Below, one piece after another: positions 11,143 through 23,774 of a stretch of DNA of 64,000 nt (position 1 is its first letter; every line of letters begins with the position of its first letter). The notes below the pieces were generated by a model. That model did not search any database and had not been told where the DNA came from. It saw only the letters and a program-made list of their open reading frames with translations. Source of the DNA: Antilocapra americana (Eukaryota; Chordata; Mammalia; Artiodactyla; Antilocapridae). The stretch lies in assembly GCA_007570785.1 (NCBI GenBank), contig ML662442.1:32659909-32723908 (forward strand). The letters run 5' to 3'. A program made the translations under genes and the position numbers.

Positions 11143-11391
11143 GCTTTGTATCTGGTCAGGATATTCAGGATCTGGGTAGACAGGGGAAACAAGATCATGC
11201 AGTACTATTAAACCAGAAATGTAGAGCCACTAAATTTGATTTAAACAAAAAGAATTTGAATATGGATAATCTAAGCAAACAAGAGTTGTTCAAGAATGGA
11301 AGAATTGGACAAGTAGTACAACTTGAAATTTCCTCTTCAGTCAACAATGTTTTTATTGGATGGCAAGCCAAGAAAGTCACATTTAACCATG
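11143..11391 (+). other. Candidate orphan exon (unverified)
   Basis: A 249-nt segment open in one frame, preceded by a splice-acceptor-like 'ctacatagttttccag' and followed by a donor-like 'g|gtatgt'. Both borders are phase 1, so the segment could be inserted or skipped without a frame change. The frame reads a hydrophilic peptide including NVFIGWQAKKVTFNHG. I do not recognise a protein family, no neighbouring exon is evident, and the open frame extends only slightly past both borders. It could be a real exon, a dead exon or chance; I rate it as a lead only. Confidence 0.22.
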
Positions 11392-11590
11392 GTATGTTTT
11401 ACATGCTGTCTAGCTTCAGAATTTGAAAGTTAATTTATTCAAGTTATCAATTAAAGATCTGAGTTATTTTTTCTCTTAGTAACTGTGTTAAGGTTAGATT
11501 TCTTCTCCTTTAGACATATGAATTCAATTCTATAAATCCTTACCTGGAGCTTTATATGTAACCATTAGGACCTCCATAAATTGTCAACAA

Positions 11591-11640
11591 GGCCGCAAAG
11601 AGTGGACAGAACTGAGTGACTGAATGGAACTGAACTGAAT
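11591..11640 (+). mobile_element. BovB or Bov-SINE 3' terminal scrap
   Basis: Only the last ~50 bp of the BovB/Bov-tA tail remain: 'gcaaagagtggacagaactg' followed by the repeated 'tgaactgaa' terminus. It is an extremely 5'-truncated insertion. Confidence 0.65.
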
Positions 11641-12016
11641 TTGGCAACAAAAATACTTTCCATTGGTACCCAACTAGTATACTGTGTATCACTCCAGGTT
11701 TTATGTTATTCATTGCACTGATAAACATATAGCCCATGTTTTATATACAATGATAATTAATGTTAGGAACAAGAACCATCTTCTGTGTGAAAACCCAGGA
11801 CTTCTGCCTTAGTGTCCTTTTTCCCTGTTTCTGCTAAATGTGCAAATTTTACCTGGCTGCTTCAACCTAAACCATGCCGTGGGTCCATCCTGCTTTCCAG
11901 CAACTATATGCTTCACATCACATCTAACTCTAAATGCAAAAGAACATGTCCACCATCCGTGCTTGGCCCTATGCATCATCACTACTAACATCCCCCTCCA
12001 GGTATACGTTGAACTT

Positions 12017-12203
12017 GTTAAGTCACTCAGTTGTGTCTGACTCGTGGCGACCCATGGACAGAGGCACACCAGGCTTCCCTGTCCTTCACCATCTCCCGGA
12101 ACTTATTCAAACTCATGTCCATTGAGCCGGTGATGCCATCCACCCATCTCGTCCTCTGCTGTCCCCTTCTCCTCCTGCCTTCAATCTTTCCCAGTATCGG
12201 TCA
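12017..12203 (-). mobile_element. BovB LINE 3' fragment
   Basis: A minus-strand BovB tail. It contains 'gtcactcagttgtgtctgac', 'ttcaccatctcccggaactt' and 'tcctgccttcaatctttccc', then stops abruptly at 'agtatcgg'. Confidence 0.85.
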
Positions 12204-12465
12204 AACCTGAATTTGCCAAATTACACTGGGTATAGTAAATTGAAATACTATCATCCAGTCTCTTCCATTCTCTGAAAACTTTTTCCTAATTCCCATTTTG
12301 CACATTTTTCCCTTTCTTGTTAGGTCACTACTGAACCACTAAGTATCTTGTGGTGAATCCATGTAATATGTGAATAGATTTGGGGATTCACAGAAAAACA
12401 AATATATAAGAAAATAATAAAATATTAAAAACAAATGATTAATCTCACTGCATGTTTACTACATG

Positions 12466-12565
12466 TTGGGTATTTTTTGAAATGTTTTGCACGTATTAAT
12501 TAACTCTCACTACAACAACATGAACTATCCTTGTTTTACAAATGAGGAAATTAATTGATGCATGG
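12466..12565 (-). mobile_element. MIR SINE relic
   Basis: A reverse MIR core: 'ttttgcacgtattaattaac' followed by 'ttttacaaatgaggaaatt', in the reverse-consensus order. It is short and diverged. Confidence 0.6.
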
Positions 12566-13360
12566 AGTAAATTTCTCCTTTTAAAATTAGGCTTCTCTCT
12601 TTGATTTTTTGAAACTTTTGCATTTTAAGAGAGCCAAGTGTTTCCAAAATCACGTTAGTATGTGAATATCCTTTCTGATTATTCTAATCAATCATGGGTT
12701 ACACTGTACTTTTAATTTTTCTTAGTATTTTTTTTAAAATCTTACTTAATTTGTGGCTATTTCTGATATTCTTAGTATCTTATAATAGTCCTTGCATTTA
12801 AGTTTTTTTTCTAATTGTGGTATGTCTCTTTTTGTATGACTTATTTCCCTTTATAACTCAAGCATATTTGTATAATTATTGTGAATTCACATTGGTTTTT
12901 TAAATTTTATTTCCCTCCTCTCTTCACAGTGAATTATATAATAAAAAATTCAGTGCTTTCTACCATGGTGTGCCATGTTTCCTTTATAGAGATACTTGTT
13001 ACAGGATTATTCCTATACTTTGAAATCTAATTTGAGATAAACATTTGCCAATGTCCAGAACTATGTCTTATATTTCATTCTGGAAGCTTTTAAAGTCTTC
13101 CCTCTATCTCAGGTATATCAAGATATGATTTGCTGTGAGTTATATTTTGTTCATTGTATAGAGCTTTCAGTGAGTCTATTCAATCAGGAAACTTCTTTCC
13201 TTCAGGCAAGGGAACATTTCCTTTCTCAGCAATACTGTCATCACCCCAATCTCTTTTGCTCTCCCTGTTTGAAATTCCTATTAGTCAAATGTTGTTATCC
13301 CAGGTAAATAACCTTATGTTATTTCTTTCCCTTGCCTTTAGTATATGTCCTGAAACTATG
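12566..13360. other. Unannotated A+T-rich stretch
   Basis: No gene is visible. Around 13080-13300, 'gaaattcctattagtcaaat' recalls a common old L1-associated sequence, but I cannot assign it. A (TTTA)n-like tract sits at about 13361-13386. Confidence 0.4.
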
Positions 13361-13414
13361 GTTTGTTTATTTATTTATTTATTTTGAGATATACACTGGA
13401 GGAGAGGTCATTTG

Positions 13415-13590
13415 GGGCTTCCCAGGTAGCTCAAGTGGTAAAGAATCTGCCTGCCGTGCAGGAGATCGGGGTTCAGTCCCTGGGTCGGGAAGATCGCCTG
13501 GAAAAGGGCATGGAAACTCACTCCAGTAGTCTTGCCTGGAGAATTCCATGGTCAGAGGAAACTGGTGCAAAGAATCGGACATGGCTGAGC

Positions 13591-13595
<5 letters not shown>
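13415..13595 (+). mobile_element. Bov-tA SINE
   Basis: A well-preserved forward Bov-tA from 'gggcttcccaggtagctc' through 'tgcctgccgtgcaggagatc' and 'agtcttgcctggagaattcc' to 'cggacatggctgagc'. Its tail runs directly into a CA microsatellite, a typical association for this SINE family. Confidence 0.92.

Positions 13596-13623
<28 letters not shown>
13596..13623. repeat. (CA)n microsatellite
   Basis: About 14 uninterrupted CA units grown from the tail of the preceding Bov-tA. It is a likely length-variable marker locus. Confidence 0.95.
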
Positions 13624-14049
13624 GTACGCACGCATGTCGCTTGACTGCTCAGTGTCTTGGTGGTTAGCTGGGGGTTTAAATGATCCTCACACAGGTATAC
13701 CTACATGACTCCCATTTTTACTCTACTTTACCTCATATTCATAGATTCCTGTATGTTTGGGTAGCTTCTCCAGGGTAAACTGTCTGACCGCTCACTTGAT
13801 CCTTCCTCTAGGGAAACTGAAGTTTGACTTCCCTTTTATTTCTGATGAGTCCATCACAATAATTTAATCTTTTTCATCATCATACCATGATTTGGATTTA
13901 CAAATGTTTCTCCATTTTATGGAAGTTAGAGTTAGTGATTTTGTTTCTTATTTTCCTTGAAATTTCCGAGTGATTTTGAAATCAAGGTTGTCAGGATTAT
14001 TAGAGATGTACCACTCTCAGTTGGCCATTTTTATTTCCTTCTTGTCTCC

Positions 14050-14250
14050 AGGGCTTAGCACCTGCTGTTCTTTCTTTGAGAAAGATTCACCTTCCAGCAC
14101 CCTTTACTTCTCTGTCATAGCAATAATCACACGTGGTAGTTATTTTATAAATGCTTGTCTTAACACAAACTTTGGGACCCCAGGAGAATAAAGTTATGCT
14201 GTTTGTTCTTGTCTCCTCCTTCTCAGTGCCTCTCAGTAAATAGATGTTGA
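14050..14250 (+). mobile_element. L2 3' end relic
   Basis: The segment follows the L2 3' UTR order: 'agcacctgctgttctttctt', 'caataatcacacgtgg', and a final 'cagtgcctctcagtaaatag'. It is diverged; the downstream limit is approximate. Confidence 0.55.
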
Positions 14251-16769
14251 AGAGATAAATGTGTCTTTTGGGGACTCAATTCTCCATCCCCACATGGACC
14301 AGTGGAAGTGGAGGGGAGTGAGGTTGATGACTCTGGGCAGGCTTTCTGTCATGTCTTGGATTCACACTCCAGAAAGACAGCCTAAGAGCCAGTTAGCCAT
14401 GCCATCTCTGCATATGGCTGTCACCATATGCCTCAGCAGAAAGTCACCAGACACAAATACACCATCATTTCTTCCCAGAATTTTAACAGTATGCATACAT
14501 CTGTTATTGCTCATGGATTTTATTATTGTTTATTGCTGTTTTGTAGAGTGCCCTGATTTTCTCTAGGAGAAAATCTTCATATGTGTGTCTTAGAAATGCT
14601 GCCTACTCTTTTTTATTTATCTACTCTTGCAACATCCTCTTTGATCTGTCAACTTCTCAATGACATTTTTAACTCTTCCTCCCCTCCTTAGACACTCTTT
14701 CTCCTCACCCATCTTCCTGGAGTATTTCTTCCATCTGGTATAAGAATTTTTCATCTTCTTTAATAAATCAGAGGATGTTTTATAAATGCTTTCCCTTTTT
14801 TTCATAGCCAAGAGATCAGCTTCCATCTATAATATTTGGAATAGGAAATAGCCTTAAACAGGAGGCTTCAGCAACAGTTCCACCTGTGCCCATGTGGGTC
14901 TTGCTAGTCCTGGGGATATGTGGCCATATCCCCACATCAAGAAAGATGTTTTTAAGCCTTCCAGTCATTCGTTCCCTGTCTCCTTAATCTTTCTTAATGT
15001 ATTTATGGATGAATGCCTATGTTCTAAGCCTTGCTTTCTTTCAAATATATAGTAGCATACATAACCTTGTAGATCTATACCAGCAAATTTGAAAAATTCT
15101 CCCGTTCACTTCTAATAGTCATATTTACTGTGCCTACTCACCAGAGGATTCTTGCAAGTCACCTTTTCTTTCACAAGAGAGGGCTCTAAGAAACATAAAA
15201 GCACTCATCTTGCCACTTCTCTCATTTGAACTCGAACAGCTTTAAATTATCTGATAATTTTCACCCTTTGAAAGCTGACTCTGAAAAATAGAAGGATTTA
15301 CAATGACCATTGGTTGCTATTTCTTTGTCCTGTACCATTAAAAATGAGGCTGTAACTCACAGGGATGCATGGATGCCCCATTTGGCACATTCATCCCCTG
15401 AAAGTCACCACTGAGGGTAGGACAGGTGCTTTCCTCAACAATTTCCAACCTGCTGTTAGTGGGCTCACAAGTTGACCTCCAAATAGACCCAGAGATGAGT
15501 AAATATTTACCCTTGGTAGCATTTTCCTCACTTCTCTTAACTGAACTTAGAAATGAGTCCACAGAAAGAGTTAGTAAAATATTAGTTTGTGTGTGCGTAT
15601 CATTCTTTGTCCCCAGTGATATTCCATTTATTGTTTAGAGAATGCAGAGAATGTATTTATCTATTCTCACATATTCCATAAACGAGAGAGCCCCAACCAA
15701 CAAGAAGAATAAAGTCTTTGCATTTTGCATGGTACCTTCAGATTAAGGATGCTGGCATTTGTCCTTCCCCTTTTGGGCCCTTAGCCAAACTGATGCTGAT
15801 TTATTGAAATAAAGCAAAGATGCCCCAGTTGCTGTTGCCTTTGCTCTGAGTCAGTTTGTCAAGTGCTGTAGGGCTTTGAAGGGAAAATATATCTTCCTGA
15901 ACCTTATAGTGTTGAGCTTATTTTCTGAAGCATGAGATTTGATTACTTTTATTTCTCCAAGTAGAATCACTGATATGGTTTGTCAGAAAAGGAGTTGAGC
16001 TCTTTTCTGTTTAAAGAACCAGGCAAGATTTTTTAAAACTGGCATTCTGCAAGGTAATAATTTGCTGGGTGGCATAGAATTTTTTTGCTTGCTGTTGCAT
16101 ATATGTTGCAATCTACACTATCGGTCCATATAATCTTGCTTTCCTCAGCACTGTCTTGGGGGCTAGATTAGAAAGTGTTGGCACAAGAAATGAGAAGCAG
16201 CATTCTGGACAACAAACTTTCTACTTCTTGTCCTATTAACAGTATATTTTATTGGGGGTAGCAGAGACATATCTTAAGGTGGAATTGTTCCTTCCTTTGC
16301 AATCCATGGTTTAACATGAAAGTTATGTATATAAATGTTCTAGGCTCACTGGAGTATGGTTGGTACTTAGTGTGTTCTAGGGCCTCCAACTAATGTTGTA
16401 ATTATTGTCAAATAACTGCCCTTAACTGAGTGATCTAGAAATGCATGTTGGGGTTGTAGCAAAACCTCAACAGATTGGTAAACTCTTTCACCAGGAAAAG
16501 TTCTTACAGACCTTTCAGTAAATTATTTCACAACCTCCCTATCTAGGTTTCATCCAGATTCTCCCTGAATTCCTCCTAAGAGAGGAAGAGAGGTTCCTTC
16601 CTAGGAAGAAATGATGCTGTTGACATATTATCAATTATTGTTAGTTTCTTTCATCCATTAAGCTAAATCTGCTTCATTTTCACTTCTACTCCTGCCTCTA
16701 ACCCTATGAAAATCATGAATAATGAGCTTCTCGCTCTTACACAGTATGTTATTTTGTGTTCAGAACTGG
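14251..16769. other. Long unannotated stretch
   Basis: About 2.5 kb in which I can name no gene or repeat. Open frames of 60-101 codons occur (for example 14261-14566 plus and 14617-14826 minus), but none has splice borders, a start context or a protein signature that I would defend. Confidence 0.45.
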
Positions 16770-16965
16770 ATTAACTATTTCTCATGTATTTACATAGCAT
16801 GTACAACTTAGATAATGCATTAACTTAAATGGTCTCGTTTGACCTGCACAATGACCTTATAAAGAAGATGATGTCATTATGCCAGTTTTATAGCTGAGGA
16901 AACTGAGCACTAAAGGGGTAGAATTACTGGCCCCAAACTACTCAACTCTCACATGAAACAACAGG
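16770..16965 (-). mobile_element. MIR SINE relic
   Basis: A reverse MIR containing 'gacctgcacaatgaccttat', 'ttttatagctgaggaaactg' and a following 'ggccccaaactactcaact'. The order matches the reverse consensus, with moderate divergence. Confidence 0.7.
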
Positions 16966-17649
16966 AGTTCAACCTCATCTTTCTGACCACTTTTTCAGCT
17001 CTATTCTATTCATGACAATGAAGAGTTTCTGGAACCTTCACTCATGATGACAAATGGTAACAAAATGTCACTATTTTCTAGGTGATATTTACCATGCTTA
17101 TTTTCTAATGGCAAGGCTTACAAATCAAACACTTAGGCATGGCCTGTCCAATGGAGAATTTAGTGGGATGATCCTCTACCCTGTCCAAGCTGAGAGTGAC
17201 ATCATTAGTTACTTCAGGCCACAACCCCTTCCTGAGCCTCCCTTCACACTGTTGACCCATGCTGAACTTGTAATTAACTTAGAGTTCGCCCTCCTGAGAT
17301 TACAAACAATTCATGACTTCTTTTTGCTATTGTACAATTAATTTTGAAATATTAATTTCCACCAAATACTTCATTAATTCTACCAATATGTCCAGATTTT
17401 TAAAAATTTGGTTCCATGTCCTAGGTTTATGGCACAACTGAAATGACAGGCTTTTTATCTGACATCTAACAGAGCATTTTTGAGTGGCTTGCAGTTGTCC
17501 CTCATATTTATTATGTATTCTCAGGAAGGGCTCAGTGAATAACAAATGATGTATTTTTATGTATCAAGAACTTTCAATACCTTATGCTGAATAGAAAATT
17601 GGGAAATTTTAGGAAATATAAGTAGCTAGTGACAGAGATGGATTTTGTT
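16966..17649. other. Unannotated stretch
   Basis: No gene or repeat is identified. A 95-codon plus-strand frame at 17054-17341 lacks any recognisable motif. Confidence 0.4.
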
Positions 17650-18927
17650 CAGATCAGTTACTCAATCATGTCCAACTCTTTGTGATTCCAATGACTGCAG
17701 CATGCCAGGCTTCCCTGTCCATCACCAACTCCTGGAGCTTACTCAAACTCATGTCCATCCAGTAGGTTATGATATCCAACCATCTCATCCTCTGTCATCC
17801 CCTTCTCCTCATGCCTTTGATCTTGCCCAGCATCAAGCTCCTTTCAAATGAGTTAGCTCTTCGCATCAGGAGGCCAAAGTATTGGAGCTTCAGATGGACT
17901 GGTTGGGTCTCCTTGCAGTCCAGAGAACCCTCAAGTCTTCTCCAACACCACAGTTCAAAAGCATCAGTTCTTTGGCGCTCAGCTTTCTTTATGGTCTAAC
18001 TCTCACATCTATATGTGACTACTAGAAAAACCATACCTTTGATTAGACAGACCTTTGTTGGCAAAGTAATGTTTCTGCTTTTTAACATGCTGCTTAGGTT
18101 GGTCATAGCTTTTCTTCCAAGGAGAGAGAGCCTTTTAATTTCATGACTTCAGTCTTCATCTGCAGTGATTTTGGAGCCCCCCAAAATAAAGTCTCTCACT
18201 CTTTCCATTGTTTCCCCATCTGTTTATCATGAAGTAATGGGACTAGATGCCAAGATTTTAGTTTTTTGAAGGTTGAATCTTAAGCCAGCTTTTTCACTCT
18301 CATCTTTCACTTTCATCTAAAGCCTTCTCAGTTTCTCTTTGCTTTCTGCCATAAGGGTGGAATCATCTGCTTATCTGAGGTTATTAATACTTCTCCTGGC
18401 AATCTTGATTCCAGCTTGTGCTTCATCTAGTCCAGCATTTTGCATGATGTACTCTGCATATAAGTTAAATAAGCAGAATGACAATATTCAGCCTTGATGT
18501 ACTCCTTTCCCAATTTGGAACCAGTCTGTTGTTCCATATCTGGTTTTAACTGTTGCTTCTTGATTTGCATACATATTTCTCAGGAGGCAGGTAAGGTGGT
18601 CTGGTATTCCCATACATTTAAGAATTTTCCACAGTTTGCTGTGATCCACACAGTCAAAGGCTTTGACTTAGTCAATAAAGCAGAAATAGATGTTTTTCTG
18701 GAACTCTCTTGCTTTTTTGATGATCTAGAGAATGTTGGCAATTTGACCTCTGGTTCCTCTTCCTTTTCTAAATCCTGCTTAAACATCTGGAAGTTCTCAG
18801 TTCACATACTCTTGAAGCCATGCTTGGAGAATTTTCAGCATTACTTTGCTAGCTTGTGAGATGAATGCAGTTGTGCGGTAGTTTGAACATTCTTTGGCAT
18901 TGCCTTTCTTTGGGATTGGAATGATAT
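17650..18927 (-). mobile_element. BovB LINE, ~1.3 kb, 5'-truncated
   Basis: A minus-strand BovB covering the 3' UTR and the C-terminal part of the RT-encoding ORF. Antisense landmarks include 'cagtgattttggagcccccc', 'ttctgccataagggtgg' and 'cagtcaaaggctttgactta'. About 50 bp are missing near 17890, between 'ggagcttcag' and 'atggactggttgg'. Stops and indels are frequent. Similarity ends at 'gggattggaatga'. Confidence 0.9.
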
Positions 18928-20904
18928 GCAGCGCTCTTTAACCATATTTCTCAGGTATAGCTATTCTGTGTATCCTTAGAATGACTCTTTAGATGAAAAC
19001 ATATAGCAAGGTTGCAATAAAAAATTATAAATTATAACCAAGGCTGGGACAAGTAATAGTATATAGAAATAAATACCTTTTACTCAAAAGAACTCATTAT
19101 TGGGTTCACATTGAAATTTCAATCTGAATTATTGGAAGGAACTCTGTACCCAATTTCAAAGCTAGTAAATGATATAAAATATTATAAAGAGCAACATGTT
19201 TTTTATTAGCTGGGATGCTTTTATTGTCTTTATTTATATTTTGTTTTCTCTCCTTTCTTATTTAAGTCATTTTTGAAAAATTCTGCCTGTTTCATCTTTG
19301 AGAAGAGAAATTGGGCCTAGGGAATGAGTACCCATCTAGCATCTGGCTTAGGACAGGCTATGGGAAAGGGAGTGAGAAGGTCAGAAGGGAACTGAAGGTC
19401 ATGGGAACGTCAAGACCATTTAAGCAATAGCCTGTCTCCTCCTGGATGATTTCTTCTTGAAAGATTTCTCTGAAACCCAGGAAGCCACAGGTTCAACTTC
19501 GCAAACGGAGGATGTTTTCCATGTGAAATTAATTATCACAGAGATAATCTTTGGAGAAATTAGTATCACTCCCGAATCATTAGCCAGAATTTAGAATCGC
19601 GCCTAGGCTCATTTTTGACTATTTTATAGTTCCTTGATTTAACTGTTTAAGGTTGGCTGTGGTGAGCACCTAAAAATAATGGATACAAACCCAATCTTTC
19701 CTCCCAGCAGTGACTACCACCTGTTACCTTGGTGCAATGCCAGAGGTCTCCTGTGTGGGTGAGTCTTCTCCAATTAGATGGGTAAACCCTAAAGTGTACA
19801 GAGTCTTCTGTTTTTATTAACCTCTTTTAAAGAGCTAAATAGATGAGTAGCCTACAAGAAAAGCAACGTATCTTGTGAATCCTAAATAGTAATGATTTAA
19901 CCTTGACAAATGTTGATGGGATTGAACACAAGTTTTGGAAACACCCAGGGGTTTGTTGGTCAATAAAACCCTTTAATGGTTTCACTGATTATCAGGACAT
20001 AGGGCTTTCTAGGACAGCAGGGGAGTACTAACTGCATGTGGAGTACAACAGGATGTTTCAAAGCAGCAGTTACCTAAAATTCAGAAGACTTTGCCCAATA
20101 GATGGTTTGGACACATGCCGATCCTTTCACATAGCCACTCCAGAGTGGCCGGCAGACTCTAGCCCACCTCCAGATGCACCAGTGATAGCTCCATTATATT
20201 TCTTGCAACAACTAACATCTCACAGGAAAACTTGACATGTTAACCATTAGATGAATCATCCTACATCTGAAATGTCATATCTCTCCAGAAAAGCTAAATA
20301 CCATATAATTCTCTACTGGATCATTCATCAATTCTCGGCCACTGTCATTGACAGATTAGATTCAAAGAACAGATGATGTGATGCCATTTTAAAACATAAA
20401 GTAACTTCTGTATCAGGAAAACTATTGCTGTAGATGAGGTCATTCACCTAGAACATTTAGGGTTTTTTCCAAGGTTTTAGCATAAAACTCATAAAATGTG
20501 ACATACTTCGGTGGACTGTAGTAACTTTCTCTATAACTTAACATCTCTTTCATTTAATGATATACTTTGTCAAATTTGCACTGTCAACAATAGCTGTTGT
20601 TTACATCCAGTTAGTATATACACATTTTTAAACTGAAGATATGGTTGGAATAAATTATGATTGCAAAAATGAACTGGTAAATTTCAGACTAATGATCCAT
20701 TAGATCAAGCATAGATTTTAAATAGCATTACTTCTAGCACCTTTATTGTCTCACTAATTCACCACAAACTTGAAATGATTATTTAAAATTATAGCATTCA
20801 TTAATAGCAAAACTAGAACTTAATCAAAGTTCTCTTAATTACACGTGTATAGAGTTAAAACCTCAAGAAGATATGTCAGATCCCCTGGTGACATGTATGT
20901 GGTA
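18928..20904. other. Long unannotated stretch
   Basis: Roughly 2 kb without nameable gene or repeat. A 65-codon plus-strand frame at 20038-20235 has no support beyond being open. Confidence 0.45.
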
Positions 20905-21110
20905 AATTAGTTTAAGAGCATGAGCTTTGGAACTAGGCAACCTAGCTTTTAAACATTGACTTTGCTGATTACTCGGGCCATTATCTGATAAATTACTTAA
21001 ATTCTCAGAGCCCTAGTTTCCTCACATCTATATATTCTATCGATACAGAAATAATAGTATCACCCCTATAATAATGTTTCTAGAAATATAGGAGAATGAT
21101 TCAATAACCT
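20905..21110 (+). mobile_element. MIR SINE relic
   Basis: A forward MIR: 'agagcatgagctttggaact', then 'ctgataaattacttaaattc', 'agccctagtttcctcacat' and 'aataatagtatcacccctat', in consensus order. It is one of the better-preserved MIRs here. Confidence 0.75.
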
Positions 21111-21394
21111 AATTTTAGATTTCTCCTTTCTCCTTACTTCTTTTTCTATTGTCAGGATACATACATTTAATGAACAAACACAGTTCACATTCCAAGTTAA
21201 CAGTCTTTCTCAGAGGTAATTTTAATATTTATCTACTCATTCATTCAATAATTATTTAATGTTCATAAAGATTATAATCTGAGATGGGGAAAATGACTTC
21301 TACAAAGATAACTCTACAGAGATAAGAGCTACAAAGATAGCTCTTAAATAAAGGTCCAAATGTGGTACAGAAACTTTCCACCCTGACAACAGGC

Positions 21395-21580
21395 AGTATG
21401 AGATCAGGGTTAAGAGTCTTAGTATTGGGATCACACTGCATGTGAAGCATGGTTTAGCCACTCACCATCTATATATCTTGAGTAATTACTCAGCTGCTCT
21501 GGATTTTAGATGTTTTGATTGAAGACTATAAATAATGCCTACCTCATAAGTCTGTGACAGCTTGATTATTATTACATGAA
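21395..21580 (+). mobile_element. MIR SINE relic
   Basis: A second, more diverged forward MIR. 'agggttaagagtcttagtat', 'ggtttagccactcacc' and 'aataatgcctacctcataag' match the head, middle and 3' parts of the consensus. Confidence 0.6.
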
Positions 21581-21623
21581 AGTCAATTGTAATAAGTGCA
21601 TATTTATTCTACATTACAAGTAT

Positions 21624-22870
21624 CAGTTCAATTCAATTCAGTCACTTAGCTGTGTCCAGCTCTTTGCGACCCCATGGACTGCAACATGCCAGGCCTCCCT
21701 GTCCATCACCAACTCCTGGAGTTTATTCAAAATCATGTCCATTGAATCAGTTGTGCCATCAAACCATCTCATCCACTGTCGTCTCCTTCTCCTCCTGCCT
21801 TCAATCCTTCCCGGCTTCAGGGCCTTTTCAAATGAGTCAATTCTTCGCATCAGGTGACCAAAGTATTGGAGTTTCACCTTCAACATCAGTCCTTCCAATG
21901 AACACCCAGGACTGATCTCCTTTAGGATGGACTGGCTGGATCTCCTTGTAGTCCAAGGGACTCTCAAGAGTCTTCTCCAACACCGCAGTTCAAAACCATC
22001 AGTTCTTCGGCACTCAGCTTTCTTTATAGTCCAACTGCCATATCCATACCTGACGACTGGAAAAATCATAGCTTTGACTAGACAGACCTTTGTTGGCAAA
22101 GTAATGTCTCTGCTTTTTAATATGTTCTCTAGATTGGTTATAACTTTTATTCCAAGGCATAAGCATCTTTTTATTTCATGGCTGCAGTCACCATCTGCAG
22201 TGATTTTGGAGCCCCCCAAAATTAAGTCTGTCATTGTTTTCACTGTTTCCCCATCTATTTGCCATGAAGTGTTGGGACAAGATGCCATGATCTTAGTTTT
22301 TGAATGTTGAGTTTTAAGCCAACTTTCTCACTTTCCTCTTTCACTTTCATCAAGAAGCGCTTTAGTTCTTCACTTTCTGCCATAGGGTGGTGTCATCTGC
22401 ATATCTGAGGTTATTTTTATTTCTCCTGGCAATCTTCATTCCAGCTTGTGCTTCATCCAGTCCAATGTTTCTCATAATGTTCTCTGCATATAAGTTAAAT
22501 AATTAGGGAGACAATATACAGCCTTGATGTACTCCTTTCCCAAGTTGGAACCTCTCTATTCCATGTCCAGTTCTAACTGTTGCTTCCTGACCTGCATACA
22601 GGTTTCTCGAGAGGCAGGTCAGGTAGTCTGGTATTCCCATCTCTTTAAGAATTTTCCAGGGTTGCTGTGGTCCATATAGTCAAAGGCTTTGGCATAGTCA
22701 ATAAAGTAGAAGTAGAAGTTTTTCTGGAACTCTCTTGCTTTCTCAATGATCCAGTGGATGCTGGCAATTTGATCTCTGGTTCCTCTGCCTTTTCTAAATC
22801 CAGCTTAAACATCTTGAAGTTCATGGTTTACATACTGTTGAAGCCTGGCTTGGAGAATTTTGAGCATTAT
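21624..22870 (-). mobile_element. BovB LINE, ~1.25 kb, with 13-bp target duplication
   Basis: A minus-strand BovB from the tandem 'caatt/cagtt'-type terminus to mid-RT sequence. It is bracketed by 'acattacaagtat' (21611-21623) and 'acattgcaagtat' (22871-22883), one mismatch in 13. That shows it is a complete 5'-truncated insertion event. The minus strand keeps a 216-codon open stretch (21638-22288) of BovB C-terminal coding sequence; upstream is broken. Confidence 0.93.
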
Positions 22871-22972
22871 ACATTGCAAGTATGCTTATTATGTAAAACA
22901 AATACACAGTGCAAGTATACAATGCTTAGTGTATATTTGCTAGGCAATATTTAGTAAATAATAAGTTCTTAC

Positions 22973-23176
22973 TTGGGCTTGCCTGGTGGCTTATCAGTAA
23001 AACATCTGTCTGCAATGGATGAGATGCAGATTGAGTCCTTGGGTCAGGAAAATTCCCTGGAGAAGAGAATGGCAACCCACTCCAGTATTCTAGCCGGGGG
23101 AACCCCAAGAACTGAGGAGCCCAGCAGGCTACCAAAGGGAAGCCAGTTGCACATGATTTGGTGCTAAACCACAACC
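22973..23176 (+). mobile_element. Bov-tA SINE, diverged tail
   Basis: A forward Bov-tA: 'gggcttgcctggtggctt', 'attccctggagaagagaatg', 'caacccactccagtattct'. The last ~40 bp are unusually diverged. Flanks 'aagttcttac' (22963-22972) and 'aagtgcttac' (23177-23186) are a probable target duplication. Confidence 0.82.
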
Positions 23177-23186
23177 AAGTGCTTAC

Positions 23187-23774
23187 CCTCAATAATATTA
23201 TTTACATGAAGATCAAGATTTAAACATGTGTGTTTGAAAGAGAGTACATATGTGTTATGGGTATAGCTAGATTATTCCAATCATGAAAAGTGCTGAAGAG
23301 AGACACCCTTTGCAGTTTACTGTAAGATACAGAGTTGGCTCCAATATGTTCTAAAGAGAGAACACCTTAGTCAGTAGTAGCACAAGATCAGATAGTAGTT
23401 ATCAGGGGTAGGGGAGAGGAATGGGGATAATAAAATGGTTGTTCCAACATTTGGTTATATTGAAGAGACGAAGGAAACTGTGTTCTCCAGATTTTCAGGG
23501 TCAGTTGTTGTTCACATGTCATTAGATTAATACAGAAAATATAAACTTTGCCTTTGATGAGGATTTTTCAGTTGGGAATCTGAGCTGGGAATTAGAGGGG
23601 AGTGGGAGATCTTTGCAGTTTGGGTTTCTTTTATAATATCTGTCTGCAAGTTAAATTTGTTTGCCTTAGCTTCAGAATTGAAGTTTCAACAATTCTTATT
23701 GCTTTATCATTATTATTTTTCTATCATGATTTCCTCTATGTTATGCTCAATGGTTATATTTTACTGGAAAAACT
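23187..23774. other. Unannotated stretch
   Basis: No gene or nameable repeat is visible between a SINE and a BovB fragment. Confidence 0.4.

Noticed and set aside
13379..13621. Minus-strand frame beginning with a Cys/Val run
   Set aside because: The run is the translated CA microsatellite and the rest is Bov-tA antisense.
18494..18859. 121-codon plus-strand frame
   Set aside because: Antisense of BovB.
21638..22288. 216-codon minus-strand open frame as a gene
   Set aside because: It is the C-terminal part of a 5'-truncated BovB ORF, bounded by a target duplication.
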